DNA of 64,000 bases from IMG/VR virus record IMGVR_UViG_3300027906_000002, positions 115,403 through 179,402 of that record. One strand, 5' to 3'. This document shows positions 1-10,522 of this stretch, one piece after another. The DNA is from a virus. Numbering within the stretch: the stretch's first letter is position 1; the number at the start of each line of letters is the position of its first letter. The notes below the pieces were generated by a model that saw only the letters and a program-made list of their open reading frames with translations, was not told the DNA's origin and searched no databases. Made by a program: the position numbers and the translations under genes.

Positions 1-1418
1 CTCTAATTCTTACCAATGTAACTGGTAGCTTTACTGCCTCAGAAACTATTAGTGAGTCTGGTGGATTCACTGGTAGTGTAAGTAATGTAACTTACTCTGG
101 AGATGCTCGTGGTGCTTATCTAGCAAGTGTTCCTACATTCGCAGCAGATGATAAAGAGGTATTGATATACCATAGAAACCATTGTATGCACAACAGAACA
201 AATAATGTTACTGTTGAAGGTGCTGTATCAGAGATTGCTAATACAACATTAACAAGTGCGTTATCAATAGGAACTACTACCATTAACGTTGAAGATGGAA
301 CTAATTTCCATACTGTTGTTAATGGTGCAGCAATTAGTGCTAGTAATCCTGGATATCTTAAGATCGGTGATGAGATTGTTCAGTACGCTGCAGTTGCATC
401 TGATGGTAAATCTATTACAGTAGCTACTGGTGGTAGAGGTGCTAATAGTACTACTGAAGTTGCACACTCTTCAGGTGATATCGTAGAGTGTTATAACCTA
501 GATGGTATTCCACTTATTGATATTAATAAGACCCATACAAGTATATCTTGTCCTTGGTTAGATACTTATATGCTTCACATAACTGGTGTAGCAACAAATG
601 GTATACGTGGTGGTGGTGATCTAATTTGGGCTAGTCAGAATACACAATTTGAAACTATGACACCAAATGTTTCAGTAATGGATTTACCAGAAACTGACAT
701 TACTACTACTGTGAATACCACAAGTGCAACTTCTATTGGTAATGGAAGTACTAGTGTTGATCAAGCTTCATTTGTTAATGATGGAACATATGTTCCTATC
801 ACTCTTAATAATATGAACTTCTTTGATAACCCAAGAATGATTTGTTCTGAAGTTAATGAACTTGCTAAGTTGAGTGGTACTAAGTCACTGACAATGAGGA
901 TTCAATTATCCACAGAGAAGGCTTCATTATCTCCTGTTGTTGACCTTGACAGATGTTCAATGATTACTACAATGAACAGAATCAATAAGTGGCCAGGTGG
1001 TCCTGAAGCATATGGTCAGCAAAACAATATAGATACATCACAGGATGTTTCCGTATTACCATTCGGTGATCAGAATGACGCTGTTTATATAACTCGTCTT
1101 GCAAGATTAGCAAGAGAATCGAGATCTATAAGAGTTGATTTCCAAATGTCACGTCCTCCACAATCTGAAATTAGAGTATACTATAGAGTATTCATGACAG
1201 GAAGTGGTGATGATGTTGATTCAGTTGGTTGGACTTTAATGCCACCACCACTACAATATGATGATGCACCATCAGAAGAAATTCTGTGGAAGGATTATTA
1301 CTATGAAACTAGCGGATTGAACTTCAATGCATTCCAACTTAAGATTGTAATGAGATCTTCAAATCAAGCTAAAGTACCTTTAATCGCAGACTTACGTGCT
1401 ATTTGCCTTGCAACATAA
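1..1418 (+). CDS. Virion structural protein, C-terminal part (5' end outside window)
   Basis: The frame is open from base 3, so the N-terminus lies upstream; about 471 residues are visible and the TTG at 162 is not a credible start. The protein is rich in Thr, Ser, Asn and Gly and looks beta-stranded. Bases 25-115 encode a short module with Glu-Thr-Ile and Gly-rich strands, and bases 240-515 a second one ending in a Gly-Arg-Gly and Ala-His-Ser-Ser-Gly pattern; the first recurs in the fibre and gp14, the second in gp15. Its place ahead of the fibre and gp13 suggests a baseplate- or fibre-associated part, but I cannot name the T4 counterpart. The stop overlaps the next start (TAATG). Confidence 0.7.
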   Translation, partial: LILTNVTGSFTASETISESGGFTGSVSNVTYSGDARGAYLASVPTFAADDKEVLIYHRNHCMHNRTNNVTVEGAVSEIANTTLTSALSIGTTTINVEDGTNFHTVVNGAAISASNPGYLKIGDEIVQYAAVASDGKSITVATGGRGANSTTEVAHSSGDIVECYNLDGIPLIDINKTHTSISCPWLDTYMLHITGVATNGIRGGGDLIWASQNTQFETMTPNVSVMDLPETDITTTVNTTSATSIGNGSTSVDQASFVNDGTYVPITLNNMNFFDNPRMICSEVNELAKLSGTKSLTMRIQLSTEKASLSPVVDLDRCSMITTMNRINKWPGGPEAYGQQNNIDTSQDVSVLPFGDQNDAVYITRLARLARESRSIRVDFQMSRPPQSEIRVYYRVFMTGSGDDVDSVGWTLMPPPLQYDDAPSEEILWKDYYYETSGLNFNAFQLKIVMRSSNQAKVPLIADLRAICLAT

Positions 1419-1657
1419 TGAATCCAGACGACTTAATACCTGTTGATGGGAAAGAGGGTTGGTATCGGGATCCGAATACCAACGCTATAATCAATGCCAA
1501 TCAATCAGAATATGATAAATACATGGCGACTTACAATAAGCGTCAGAAAGAAATTTCGGAAAAGAAGGCTTTACAAAATGATGTTTCTGAGTTAAAATCA
1601 GAGATAAGTGAGATAAAGTCACTCTTGAAAACGTTAGCTAACAAAACCGTATCATGA
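1418..1657 (+). CDS. Small coiled-coil protein, probable virion-associated
   Basis: 79 residues. The ATG at 1418 is chosen because it overlaps the preceding stop as TAATG; an in-frame ATG at 1403 would only add five residues inside the upstream gene. The N-terminal half is polar with Trp-Tyr-Arg-Asp-Pro, and the second half (about residues 40-75) is a Lys/Glu/Leu heptad-like coiled coil. It is translationally coupled on both sides in the tail gene block, so a structural or assembly role is inferred. No function is recognised. Confidence 0.7.
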   Translation: MNPDDLIPVDGKEGWYRDPNTNAIINANQSEYDKYMATYNKRQKEISEKKALQNDVSELKSEISEIKSLLKTLANKTVS

Positions 1658-1890
1658 CAGACCCAGTAGAAAAGGTATCGCAAGAAACGATGCTTGCTCA
1701 ATTTAAAGAGCGTTTGCAAAATTTGGTGAATGAAAACCAAGAAGCAGCAAAGAAGATTAAAGATAATGAAGTAGTTGCTTTGAAACTACAAGGTGCTATT
1801 GAGGCACTGGAATATTATCAAGAAAATCCACCAACACCCGAAGTGGATAACGTAGATATACCTGGTGATGATATCACCGACCAAGAATAA
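1654..1890 (+). CDS. Small acidic coiled-coil protein
   Basis: 78 residues, starting in an ATGA overlap with the previous gene. Residues 10-55 are predicted helical, with Gln/Glu/Lys/Leu periodicity typical of a coiled coil; the tail is Pro- and Asp/Glu-rich. It ends directly at a strong intrinsic terminator, so it is the last gene of the upstream tail operon. It may pair with the preceding coiled-coil protein; function unknown. Confidence 0.7.
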   Translation: MTDPVEKVSQETMLAQFKERLQNLVNENQEAAKKIKDNEVVALKLQGAIEALEYYQENPPTPEVDNVDIPGDDITDQE

Positions 1891-1920
1891 TTAAAGGGGG
1901 ATTAAGTTCCCCCTTTTTAA
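1891..1920 (+). terminator. Rho-independent terminator
   Basis: Inverted repeat with an AAAGGGGGA arm, a six-base loop and a TCCCCCTTT arm, running into a T tract. It begins immediately after the stop at 1890 and separates the upstream tail genes from the fibre gene. Confidence 0.88.
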
Positions 1921-1923
1921 TGA

Positions 1924-1931
1924 CATAAATA
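1924..1931 (+). promoter_or_regulatory. Candidate T4-like late promoter (CATAAATA)
   Basis: CATAAATA is one base from the T4 late consensus TATAAATA. It lies between the terminator and the fibre start, about 36 bases upstream of the ATG, the position expected for a gp55-dependent late promoter. Confidence 0.6.
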
Positions 1932-1967
1932 ACTTGGAAGCATGTTTTATAGAGTTGTTCCAATAAA

Positions 1968-4900
1968 ATGGCAAATAGAATACAGTTAAGACGAGGTGGT
2001 GCTCAGGAATGGGCAAACTCAAACCCTACATTGGCACAAGGTGAATTAGGGATAGAATTAGACACTGGTCGATTTAAAATTGGAGATGGCGTTACAGCGT
2101 GGAACTCTTTGAGGTACGAGAGACCCGTTGAATCAACATCTAATACCGCAAATACTTTAGTACAAAGAGACGCAGACGGTAATTTCGCTGCAGGTACTAT
2201 AACATCAACTCTAATTGGTAATGCTTCAACTTCAACAAGACTTGCTTCAACTCGTCAGATTCAACTCTCCGACGACATTCAAGCTTCTGGTGTATTTGAT
2301 GGTTCTACAAACTTAAACTTATCAACATCTTTAGAGCTGATTTCAACCTTACCACATTATGATGGTACTGGTACTGCAGAAGGAACGTATACTAAAGTTA
2401 CTGTAGATGCTAAAGGAAGAATTAAAACAGCAACCAATCCAACTACTCTTGCCGCATATGGTTTAGATACAAGTATAGAAGGGTCTGGTGCTCAACCATA
2501 TGATAATGATCTTAATGCGATAGCAAGTCTTACTACAACTGGATTTATTTCTAGAACTAGTTCTGGTGCTACGAGTACTAGAACAATTACTGGTACTGCT
2601 ACAAGGATAGCTATTACTGAAGGTGCTGGTATTAATGATAACCCATCAATTGATCTTATCACGACTGCTGTTACTGCTGCTGAATATAATGCAGCATCAC
2701 TAACATCAATTGCAGGTTCAGAAACTGTTAACACTAATAACTATATTGTTGATTCTTATGGTAGATTAACATCATCTGTAACTCTACCAATTGCAACGGC
2801 AACTCAGGGAACTACTGCAGCTGCATATAATAATGGATCAACATATTCTAGAAATGATCAGATAACAAATGCATCTAATCTCTATCAAGCTATTGCAGAT
2901 GTAACTGCTGGAGCTGGAGCACCTACACATACAGATGCTACTGATGCTGGATCATGGAGATGGTTAGGTGCTAGTGCATCACCTCAGAAAGGACTTGCTT
3001 CATTTGACCAAGAAGATTTTGATGTATCTGCAGCAGGTCATGTTACATTCGCTGCTGGTGCTATTGATAATGATCAATTACAAAATAGTAGAATTTCCTT
3101 TGCTGACGGTAACTCTAAAGAGGACTTCGACCTAGATCAAGAACTAACTGCTACTACAGGATACCGTGGATTCAACTATCTCAACTATCTCAAGGTTAAT
3201 GATACAAGTGGTAATCTACTGTTTGGGGCAAATAATACGGGTGATGGTGGTGCTGGAGAAGTTGATATTAACGCAAGACTTTATTTTAGTGATGCAGACA
3301 TTACCCTCGATGGGGCGGTTGCACAAACTTTAGACAAGACTGGAGATGGTAATCTAACATTCCAGACTACACAGAACTCAACATCTGCTAGATCTTTAAG
3401 TATACTTGCAACTAACTCTGGTTCTGGTACAAGTACAGTAACTATTTCTGCAGAAGATGTAGTTGATATAGATGCATCAGATGCTGCTGGTAAAGTTCAT
3501 GTAGAGAACTTAAGGTTCCAAGGTAACTACATGGGTGGTACTGGTGATATTTTAATTGACCCTAATGATGATAGGGATATCACTGGATTGGTAACTATAC
3601 GAGGTAATTTACAAGTAGATGGAACAACGACAACCGTTAATTCAACAGTTACAACGTTGGATGATCCTATTATTACTCTTGGTGGCGATAGTGCTCCAGG
3701 TAGTGATGACAATAAGGATCGTGGAGTTGAGTTCCGTTACTATGACAGCTCAGCAAAAGTTGGATTCTTTGGCTACGATGATTCGTATTCAGATCTTGCA
3801 GGACATTCAGGGGGATTTAGATTCCTCTACGATGCCACAAATACCTCAGAAGTATTTGCTGGAACAGATGCAGGGGTCATCGGTGGAAACTTAAAACTTA
3901 CAACTGGTACAGCATCTACTACTAATACTACTGGTGACTTAGTGGTCGCAGGTGGTGCTGGAATCGGTGGTAGTGTCAATATTGGTGGTTCAGTAGATAT
4001 TGATACTAATCTCACTGTTCATGGTACAACTCTCCATGATGACAATATTGTTATCCAAGGTGCTTCTAAGGTTCTACAACTTAATAATGGTAGTGGAACT
4101 ACTAGAGTAGAACTACAATCAACAACTGGTAATGCATCATTCTATGGTGTTGTTGATATAACTAACAACCTTAATATTAATGCAACCAAGTTTAATGTTG
4201 TAGCAGCATCTGGTAATACTGCTATTGCTGGTACTCTAACAGTATCTGATGAAACTATAGTTAAAGCAGACAATAAGACCTTCAAAGTTCAGACTGCTGC
4301 TGGAGTAGATAAGTTTGTTGTTGATACCGATAATGGTGATACTAATACTGAAGGTAAATTAAATGTTGCTGACCTAGTTCATTTTGAATCAACAGACAAT
4401 CCTAATATTGTATCTGGTGCTCCACATACAATTGGGTCTGCTGACTACGGTGCATTAAGAGTAGATGGTGGTGGATACTTTGATAAGGACGTTCTGTTTA
4501 ATGGTGACTTATATCTAAACGGTGACTTTAACCAGCAAGAAGACGCAACTGAGAACTATGGTTTAAGGAACTACCTATCTGTAAGATACAAACTCCGTAC
4601 TGGTTCTGTTGCTGCATACACACCAAGTTATTCAAACCACAACACTTCTAACTTAAGAGTCTTTGGTGGTGCTGGTGTTAACACTTCATTACATGTTGGT
4701 GGTACTGGTTCTGGAGAAGGTTTCTTTGTAGGTAAGAAGAACTCTGGAGATTCAGTTAAGTTCCAAGTTCTAGGTGCTTCAGGAGATATCACATCTGAAG
4801 GTGATCTAGTACAAAATGGTAATTCGGAATTTAATGGTACTGTTGATGTTGATGCAGACTTTGCTGTTCGTTCTGGTACAACAGATAAATTCTTTGTTGA

Positions 4901-7900
4901 TAATGCTACTGGTGATACGAATATAGAAGGTACATTAACTGCTGATGGACATGTAGAATTTAATACAACACTTAATGTTGATGGTGCTACTACATTACAA
5001 GATAACGTAACTATCAATGCTGACAATAAGGCGTTTAAGATACAGAACAATAGTAATGTAGATAAGTTTGTTGTTGATACAGATAATGGTAATACAGAAA
5101 CACAAGGTACATTAACTGTACAAGGTCAAACAAATATTATTGATTCACTTGTAATTAATGCTGCTAACGAAAGTTTTGATGTTCAAAATGGATCTGCTGT
5201 ATCTAAGTTCTCAATTGATACTGATAATGGTAACACAAATATCATTGGTACATTAACCGTTGGTGATGCTACACAGATTAATGATACATTCCAAACATCT
5301 GGTGTTAATACATTTACTGCTAACACGCAACAAACATTAACAGGATCATACGCTGCTGATGGTGCTATTAGATTAACTGGTGGTGCTGCTATTGGTAAGA
5401 ATCTTGCGATTGGTGAAGGTTTAAGAGTATATGGTAATACAGAACTTAGTAGTGCATTAGATCTTAATGCTAGTGCTGATGTTTCAGGTAATTTTGTAAT
5501 TAGTAATACTGATGAAGCAACATCTCTTGCAGATAATTCAGTTGCTCTTCAAGTTTCTGGTGGTGCAACGATTGATAAGAACACCTATATTGGTGGAAAC
5601 TTTGTAGTTTATGATGGGACTAATACACGTTCAGCATTCACTGTAACTAATAGTTCAGGTGATGGTGAATTCCATAATGACCTTACAGTTGGAGGTAACT
5701 TAATAGTTAATGGATCAACAACTACTGTCAATAGTACGGTCACAACTCTCGATGACCCTATTATTACTCTGGGTGGTGACACAGCACCATCGTCTAACGA
5801 TGCTAAGGATAGGGGTGTTGAGTTCCGTTACTACGACGGCTCTGCTAAAATTGGGTTCTTCGGATACGACAGATCAGCAAACCAATTCGCATTCCTAACA
5901 ACTGTTACTAATACTGCTGAAGTAATGGCAGGAACAGATGGTGCTCTAAGAATTGGATCACTTAATGTAACTGGTGCTGGTACATCAGTTGATATTGACA
6001 ACAACTTAAATGTTGATGGCACTGCAACAGTAGATGGTCAGATTATATCTAATCTTACTACTGGTACTGCTCCATTCTCTATTGCTTCTACTACTAAGGT
6101 TAACAACTTAAACGTTGATTACCTTGATAACATGACAACTGCAAGTGCTAATACAGCATCTACTGTTGTTAATCGTGATGGATCTGGAGACTTTGCTGCT
6201 AATCAAATCACTGCTGCGAGTGCTGCAGGTGCAGGTGCAGGTTTCTTAGGTAATGCATCTTCTGCTGATATATGGAAGACTGCTAGAGTATTAACAATTG
6301 ATGGTGTTGTAAATGGTAATGTATCCATTGATGGTAGTGCTGCTGTTACTCTTACAACTACTTACGATGATGCTGATATAACTGCACTTGCTGCACAGTC
6401 TGGTACTGGGTACATGGTCAGGACTGCTGCAAACACTTATGCTCATAGAACATTTGGTGTAACAGCATCTTCTGGTATTACACTTACCAATGCTGATGGT
6501 ATATCAGGTAACACAACAATTAACGTTGCTTCTGCATCATCCAACGCTGCAAATAACTTAGTCATACGTGACGCATCTGGTGACTTTGCTGCTAATGAGA
6601 TTACTTCAGATTTAGTTGGTAACCTTACAGGTGCTACTTCTACTACTAAGGATCTTAATCCTGCTGCTGATAGCACATACGATCTTGGAACTAATACAGT
6701 TAGATGGCAAGGAATCTTTGCAGATGCTGCAAACATAACTGCTATTACTGGTGCGTTAACTGGTAACGTAACTGGTCAAGTTTCAGATATTTCTAATCAT
6801 AATACTGGTGCTTTAACAGAAGGATCTAATCTTTACTACACTAATGAGCGTGTAGATGATAGAGTCAATGCTCTTATAGTTGCTGGTACAGGTATAACTA
6901 AGGTTTATGATGATGCTGCTGGAACGTATACTCTTACAGTTACACAGGCAGATGTTAATACCGATAATGTAACAGAAGGTTCTACTAACCTCTTTACTAC
7001 TGCTGCAAGAACCAGAACACACTTCACATATGGTACTGGTATCACACATGATGGTTCAGGTGCTCTTTCTGTAACACAGGCAGACATTAACACAGATAAT
7101 GTAACTGAAGGTTCAACCAATCTCTTTACAACTGCTGCTAGAACTAGAACTCACTTCACATATGGTACAGGTATTAAACTTGCTACTGCTGACATAGCAA
7201 TAGACTTTACTGAGTTTAATACTGATAGCATAACTGAAGGATCATCTAATCTTTATTACACTGATGCTAGGGCAGACGCACGTATTGCTGCTGCTGATAC
7301 TGGAGATCTTACTGAGGGTAGTAACCTTTACTACACAGACGCTAGAGCAGATGCACGTATTGCTGCTGCTGATACTGATGATTTATCTGAAGGTTCAACA
7401 AATCTTTATTATACAGACGCAAGAGCAAATGTAAGAGTTGCAGCTGCTACTGGAGCAAACTTAGATCTATCAAGTAAATCTACAACTAACCTTTCTGAAG
7501 GAACTAATCAATATTATACAGAAGCAAGAGTACAAGCAAAACTTGATAATGCATTTGAGCAATTGAGTGCAATGCTTAATAACCTTGCAACTTCAACTAC
7601 ATTGGTACTAAATCTATCTGGAGATCCTACTCCTGGATCTGTTGTAACACTTGGATCAATTGTTACTAATGGTGTTGGTGGATTTACTAATGCAACTGGA
7701 GTTGCTACGAGTGGAGGTACTGGTTCTGGGTTAACTGTTGATACTACTACAGTAGGTGGAGTGGTTAGTGCAATCGCTCTGAATGCTGCTGGTTCTGGAT
7801 ATGAAGTTGGTGATACTTTAACACTTACTAACCCCAACCTTGGTGGTGTTTCTACACTTAACCTTGGTACTTTGGTAGGTGGTACTGGATACGTCACAGC

Positions 7901-8780
7901 AACTGGAGTTGCTACATCATCCTCTGGATCAGGAACAGGTGCTACTGTTAACATTACTGCTACAAACGGTGTTCTTACCAACGTCTCAGTTAATGCTGCT
8001 GGATCTGGATATGCAAACGGTGAGACATTAACTATTGCTAACGCTAATTCATCTGGTGTCAAGACTCTTGGATCAATTGCTACTGCTGGTACTGGATACT
8101 CTGCAGGAACTGTTGCTACAGGAGCAAGTGGATCTGGTGCTGGACTAACAGTTTCTATTAGTGTTGATGGTTCGGGTGCTGTAACTGGTGCGACTATCGT
8201 TAACGATGGTTTGAACTATGCTGCTTCTGAAGTTATTACACTAACAAATGCTAATGCATCTGGTGTTAAAACTCTTGGAACTATCTCTGCTGCTGGTACT
8301 GGATATACTGAAGGAACTACAACTGGAGTTGCTACATCATCCTCTGGATCAGGAACAGGATTGACAGTTGATGTAACTGCTAATGCTAGTGGAAATGTTA
8401 CTGCTGTTGCTATCAATGTTGATGGATTGAATTATGCAGCATCCGAAGTTATAACTATTACAGGTGGTGGTGGGGATGCTACTATCCCAGTTTCTGCTAT
8501 ACATGGTAATGGAGCAACAATCCCTGTTTCTGCTATACATGGCACAGGAGCTTCACTTAATACTTCAACTACCTTTACCAATGCTACATTCGCTCTATCT
8601 GACATCACAACGATGGAAGTTGGTGCAACTGTAACTGGTGGTACTTCAGGTTCAACAGGAGTTATCACTGCTCTAGGTGCTACTTCAGTTACCGTTGATA
8701 ATGTTGATGGATTCTTCAAGAAAGGAGAAACCGTTGGTGCTAATGATGTTACTAACTTGACTATCCAATCATTCGCTTAA
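1968..8780 (+). CDS. Giant tail-fibre-like / host-contact protein
   Basis: 2270 residues. The first 50 resemble the N-terminal module of many phage fibres and tropism determinants (Arg-Arg-Gly, Ala-Gln-Gly-Glu-Leu-Gly, Thr-Gly-Arg-Phe-Lys-Ile-Gly-Asp-Gly). The body is Gly/Ser/Thr/Asn/Asp-rich beta repeats, including a duplicated block of about 60 residues (bases 3600-3790 and 5700-5880), several Phe-Val-Val-Asp-Thr-Asp-Asn-Gly repeats, repeated Glu-Gly-Ser-Asn-Leu-Tyr-Tyr-Thr units (6810-7530) and Gly-rich repeats near 7680-8450. The final 70 residues hold a Gly-Ala-Thr-Val-Thr-Gly-Gly-Thr-Ser module shared with gp14. It precedes gp13, where T4 has gp12/wac. Host recognition is inferred from architecture. 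Confidence 0.78.
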   Translation: MANRIQLRRGGAQEWANSNPTLAQGELGIELDTGRFKIGDGVTAWNSLRYERPVESTSNTANTLVQRDADGNFAAGTITSTLIGNASTSTRLASTRQIQLSDDIQASGVFDGSTNLNLSTSLELISTLPHYDGTGTAEGTYTKVTVDAKGRIKTATNPTTLAAYGLDTSIEGSGAQPYDNDLNAIASLTTTGFISRTSSGATSTRTITGTATRIAITEGAGINDNPSIDLITTAVTAAEYNAASLTSIAGSETVNTNNYIVDSYGRLTSSVTLPIATATQGTTAAAYNNGSTYSRNDQITNASNLYQAIADVTAGAGAPTHTDATDAGSWRWLGASASPQKGLASFDQEDFDVSAAGHVTFAAGAIDNDQLQNSRISFADGNSKEDFDLDQELTATTGYRGFNYLNYLKVNDTSGNLLFGANNTGDGGAGEVDINARLYFSDADITLDGAVAQTLDKTGDGNLTFQTTQNSTSARSLSILATNSGSGTSTVTISAEDVVDIDASDAAGKVHVENLRFQGNYMGGTGDILIDPNDDRDITGLVTIRGNLQVDGTTTTVNSTVTTLDDPIITLGGDSAPGSDDNKDRGVEFRYYDSSAKVGFFGYDDSYSDLAGHSGGFRFLYDATNTSEVFAGTDAGVIGGNLKLTTGTASTTNTTGDLVVAGGAGIGGSVNIGGSVDIDTNLTVHGTTLHDDNIVIQGASKVLQLNNGSGTTRVELQSTTGNASFYGVVDITNNLNINATKFNVVAASGNTAIAGTLTVSDETIVKADNKTFKVQTAAGVDKFVVDTDNGDTNTEGKLNVADLVHFESTDNPNIVSGAPHTIGSADYGALRVDGGGYFDKDVLFNGDLYLNGDFNQQEDATENYGLRNYLSVRYKLRTGSVAAYTPSYSNHNTSNLRVFGGAGVNTSLHVGGTGSGEGFFVGKKNSGDSVKFQVLGASGDITSEGDLVQNGNSEFNGTVDVDADFAVRSGTTDKFFVDNATGDTNIEGTLTADGHVEFNTTLNVDGATTLQDNVTINADNKAFKIQNNSNVDKFVVDTDNGNTETQGTLTVQGQTNIIDSLVINAANESFDVQNGSAVSKFSIDTDNGNTNIIGTLTVGDATQINDTFQTSGVNTFTANTQQTLTGSYAADGAIRLTGGAAIGKNLAIGEGLRVYGNTELSSALDLNASADVSGNFVISNTDEATSLADNSVALQVSGGATIDKNTYIGGNFVVYDGTNTRSAFTVTNSSGDGEFHNDLTVGGNLIVNGSTTTVNSTVTTLDDPIITLGGDTAPSSNDAKDRGVEFRYYDGSAKIGFFGYDRSANQFAFLTTVTNTAEVMAGTDGALRIGSLNVTGAGTSVDIDNNLNVDGTATVDGQIISNLTTGTAPFSIASTTKVNNLNVDYLDNMTTASANTASTVVNRDGSGDFAANQITAASAAGAGAGFLGNASSADIWKTARVLTIDGVVNGNVSIDGSAAVTLTTTYDDADITALAAQSGTGYMVRTAANTYAHRTFGVTASSGITLTNADGISGNTTINVASASSNAANNLVIRDASGDFAANEITSDLVGNLTGATSTTKDLNPAADSTYDLGTNTVRWQGIFADAANITAITGALTGNVTGQVSDISNHNTGALTEGSNLYYTNERVDDRVNALIVAGTGITKVYDDAAGTYTLTVTQADVNTDNVTEGSTNLFTTAARTRTHFTYGTGITHDGSGALSVTQADINTDNVTEGSTNLFTTAARTRTHFTYGTGIKLATADIAIDFTEFNTDSITEGSSNLYYTDARADARIAAADTGDLTEGSNLYYTDARADARIAAADTDDLSEGSTNLYYTDARANVRVAAATGANLDLSSKSTTNLSEGTNQYYTEARVQAKLDNAFEQLSAMLNNLATSTTLVLNLSGDPTPGSVVTLGSIVTNGVGGFTNATGVATSGGTGSGLTVDTTTVGGVVSAIALNAAGSGYEVGDTLTLTNPNLGGVSTLNLGTLVGGTGYVTATGVATSSSGSGTGATVNITATNGVLTNVSVNAAGSGYANGETLTIANANSSGVKTLGSIATAGTGYSAGTVATGASGSGAGLTVSISVDGSGAVTGATIVNDGLNYAASEVITLTNANASGVKTLGTISAAGTGYTEGTTTGVATSSSGSGTGLTVDVTANASGNVTAVAINVDGLNYAASEVITITGGGGDATIPVSAIHGNGATIPVSAIHGTGASLNTSTTFTNATFALSDITTMEVGATVTGGTSGSTGVITALGATSVTVDNVDGFFKKGETVGANDVTNLTIQSFA

Positions 8781-8785
8781 GATAA

Positions 8786-9592
8786 ATGTCAGCTACAAGA
8801 CCAGCAACTAAAACTGAGATAAAAGATTATGCTCTTCGTAGGTTAGGATATCCTACGATAGACATCAACGTTGCTACTGAGCAACTAGATGATCTTATTG
8901 AAGAAGCAATCGATTACTATCAGGAATATCATTATAATGGAAGTTATAAAACTTTCATGAGAGTTGAAGTTACACAGGCTATGTTGGATCAGGCAGAGGG
9001 ATTTACTCAGGAAGGTTCAACTTCGTGGTATGGTGCAGACAATTATATTGATACACCTCCAGGAATGTTAGGTATCAATCATGTGTATACCAATATTGGT
9101 ATGTCGAAAATGTCTGGTGGTAATATATTCAATATTAAATATCAACTCTTCTTGAATGATATGTACAATATGACGCATGGTCGTATTTTACATTACTTTA
9201 TGACTTCTCAATATCTTGAGACTTTAGATTGGGTGACCAACTCTCAAGCAAATCGTAGAATTAAATGGAACGAGCAACAAGGTCGACTTTATATGGACTT
9301 TGATTGGAAAGATATATCACCAGGTGATTATATTATGGTTGATTGTAACATGCGTCAAGACCCAGAAACTTATACTTCTATGTACAATGATAACTGGTTG
9401 AAGGATTATGTGGAAGCACTTTTCCAACAACAGTGGGGTCGTAACTTAAGTAAGTATGATGGCATTCAAATGCTAGGTGGTGTTACACTTAATGGTCGTC
9501 AGATTCTTGAGGATGCATCAACCTTTAAAGTGGATCTTGAAAAAGAACTGCGTGATCGTTATGAGTTACCACCATTAGATCTAGTAGGTTAA
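8786..9592 (+). CDS. gp13: Neck protein gp13
   Basis: 268 residues, slightly shorter than T4 gp13 (about 309). With gp14 it forms the neck that seals the filled head and joins it to the tail. Support: the helical N-terminus with a Leu-Asp-Asp-Leu-Ile-Glu-Glu-Ala-Ile-Asp-Tyr-Tyr pattern followed by a Tyr-Tyr-Gln-Glu-Tyr-His segment as in the T4-like family, and its place ahead of gp14, gp15, gp16 and gp17 in T4 order. It starts five bases after the fibre stop, so it is probably co-transcribed with the fibre. Confidence 0.88.
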   Translation: MSATRPATKTEIKDYALRRLGYPTIDINVATEQLDDLIEEAIDYYQEYHYNGSYKTFMRVEVTQAMLDQAEGFTQEGSTSWYGADNYIDTPPGMLGINHVYTNIGMSKMSGGNIFNIKYQLFLNDMYNMTHGRILHYFMTSQYLETLDWVTNSQANRRIKWNEQQGRLYMDFDWKDISPGDYIMVDCNMRQDPETYTSMYNDNWLKDYVEALFQQQWGRNLSKYDGIQMLGGVTLNGRQILEDASTFKVDLEKELRDRYELPPLDLVG

Positions 9593-9595
9593 TGT

Positions 9596-10522
9596 ATGGC
9601 ATATTCAAATACACCAGCACAGGATTACGTTCAGTCAGACTATACTAATTCTGCAAGATTGAACATTAATGGTTCTGCTCAAGAGCAGAAGTTCATGGAA
9701 AACTTAGTTGTAGAGAGCATTGAAATTTACGGGCAAGATATTTACTACGTGCCGAGAACTATTGTCAACCGTGATACAGTCTTCGGAGAGGACTCTGATG
9801 GCAAATTTGAAAGTGCCAAAGCTATTCGTGCCTATGTCAATAATGTTGAAGGATGGGAAGGCCAAGGCGAGCTTCTTACGAAGTTTGGAATCCGCATCGA
9901 GGATAAGACAACGTTTATATTCTCCCGTGAAAAGTTTAAAGAAAAGGTTGATGACTCGACTGTACTCAATGTCGAAGGAAGACCCAACGAAGGGGATTTA
10001 ATTTGGTTCCCACTAACAAAACATTTATTTGAAATTAAGTTTGTAGAAGTCGAACGTCCTTTCTATCAGTTAGGTAAAGGGTATGTTTGGGAATGTCAGT
10101 GCGAACTCTTCGAGTATAGTGACGAAGAGATTGATACTGGTCTCGCTGCTCTTGATGCTATAGAGACTAACTTTGCTAATGCTATTACAGTTGGTCTTGT
10201 TGCTGGTGGGTCAGGAGACTTTACTGTTGGTGAGACTGTAACTGGTGGAACATCTAATGTTACTGCTGAAGTTAAGTCTTGGGATTCTGGTACAAGGACA
10301 CTTATTGTTATTAATCGCTCTGGTACGTTTACTATACCAGAGACAATTACAGGAGGTACATCCAGTGCATCTTGGACAACGGCTACATATAATACAGTAG
10401 ATAATAAGAATATTACCTACGATCAAAACTACGAGTTTGAAACAGCTGACAACGATATTATCGACTTTAGCGAATCTAATCCATTTGGTACAGTTGCATC
10501 ATCCACTGACTTGACAATCTAA
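9596..10522 (+). CDS. gp14: Neck protein gp14 with an extra beta module
   Basis: 308 residues against about 256 in T4. It is the gp13 partner in the head-tail neck, identified from residues such as Asp-Ile-Tyr-Tyr-Val-Pro-Arg (about 45-51) and the conserved order. The added length lies near residues 200-265, which contain two Gly-Glu-Thr-Val-Thr-Gly-Gly-Thr-Ser-like units also found at the fibre C-terminus. The original C-terminal stretch rich in Asp, Asn and Phe resumes afterwards, so this looks like an insertion. The stop overlaps the gp15 start by one base. Confidence 0.88.
   Translation: MAYSNTPAQDYVQSDYTNSARLNINGSAQEQKFMENLVVESIEIYGQDIYYVPRTIVNRDTVFGEDSDGKFESAKAIRAYVNNVEGWEGQGELLTKFGIRIEDKTTFIFSREKFKEKVDDSTVLNVEGRPNEGDLIWFPLTKHLFEIKFVEVERPFYQLGKGYVWECQCELFEYSDEEIDTGLAALDAIETNFANAITVGLVAGGSGDFTVGETVTGGTSNVTAEVKSWDSGTRTLIVINRSGTFTIPETITGGTSSASWTTATYNTVDNKNITYDQNYEFETADNDIIDFSESNPFGTVASSTDLTI

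Noticed and set aside
6800-7530. Regular repeats that might suggest a CRISPR array
   Set aside because: The repeats are imperfect, in frame and encode protein units of the fibre; no uniform spacers exist.
7514-8062. Long minus-strand open frames inside the fibre gene (also near 4628-5050 and 8216-8719)
   Set aside because: They mirror the repeated Gly/Ser/Thr codons of the fibre, have Val/Pro/Ala-biased content typical of antisense frames and no ribosome sites.
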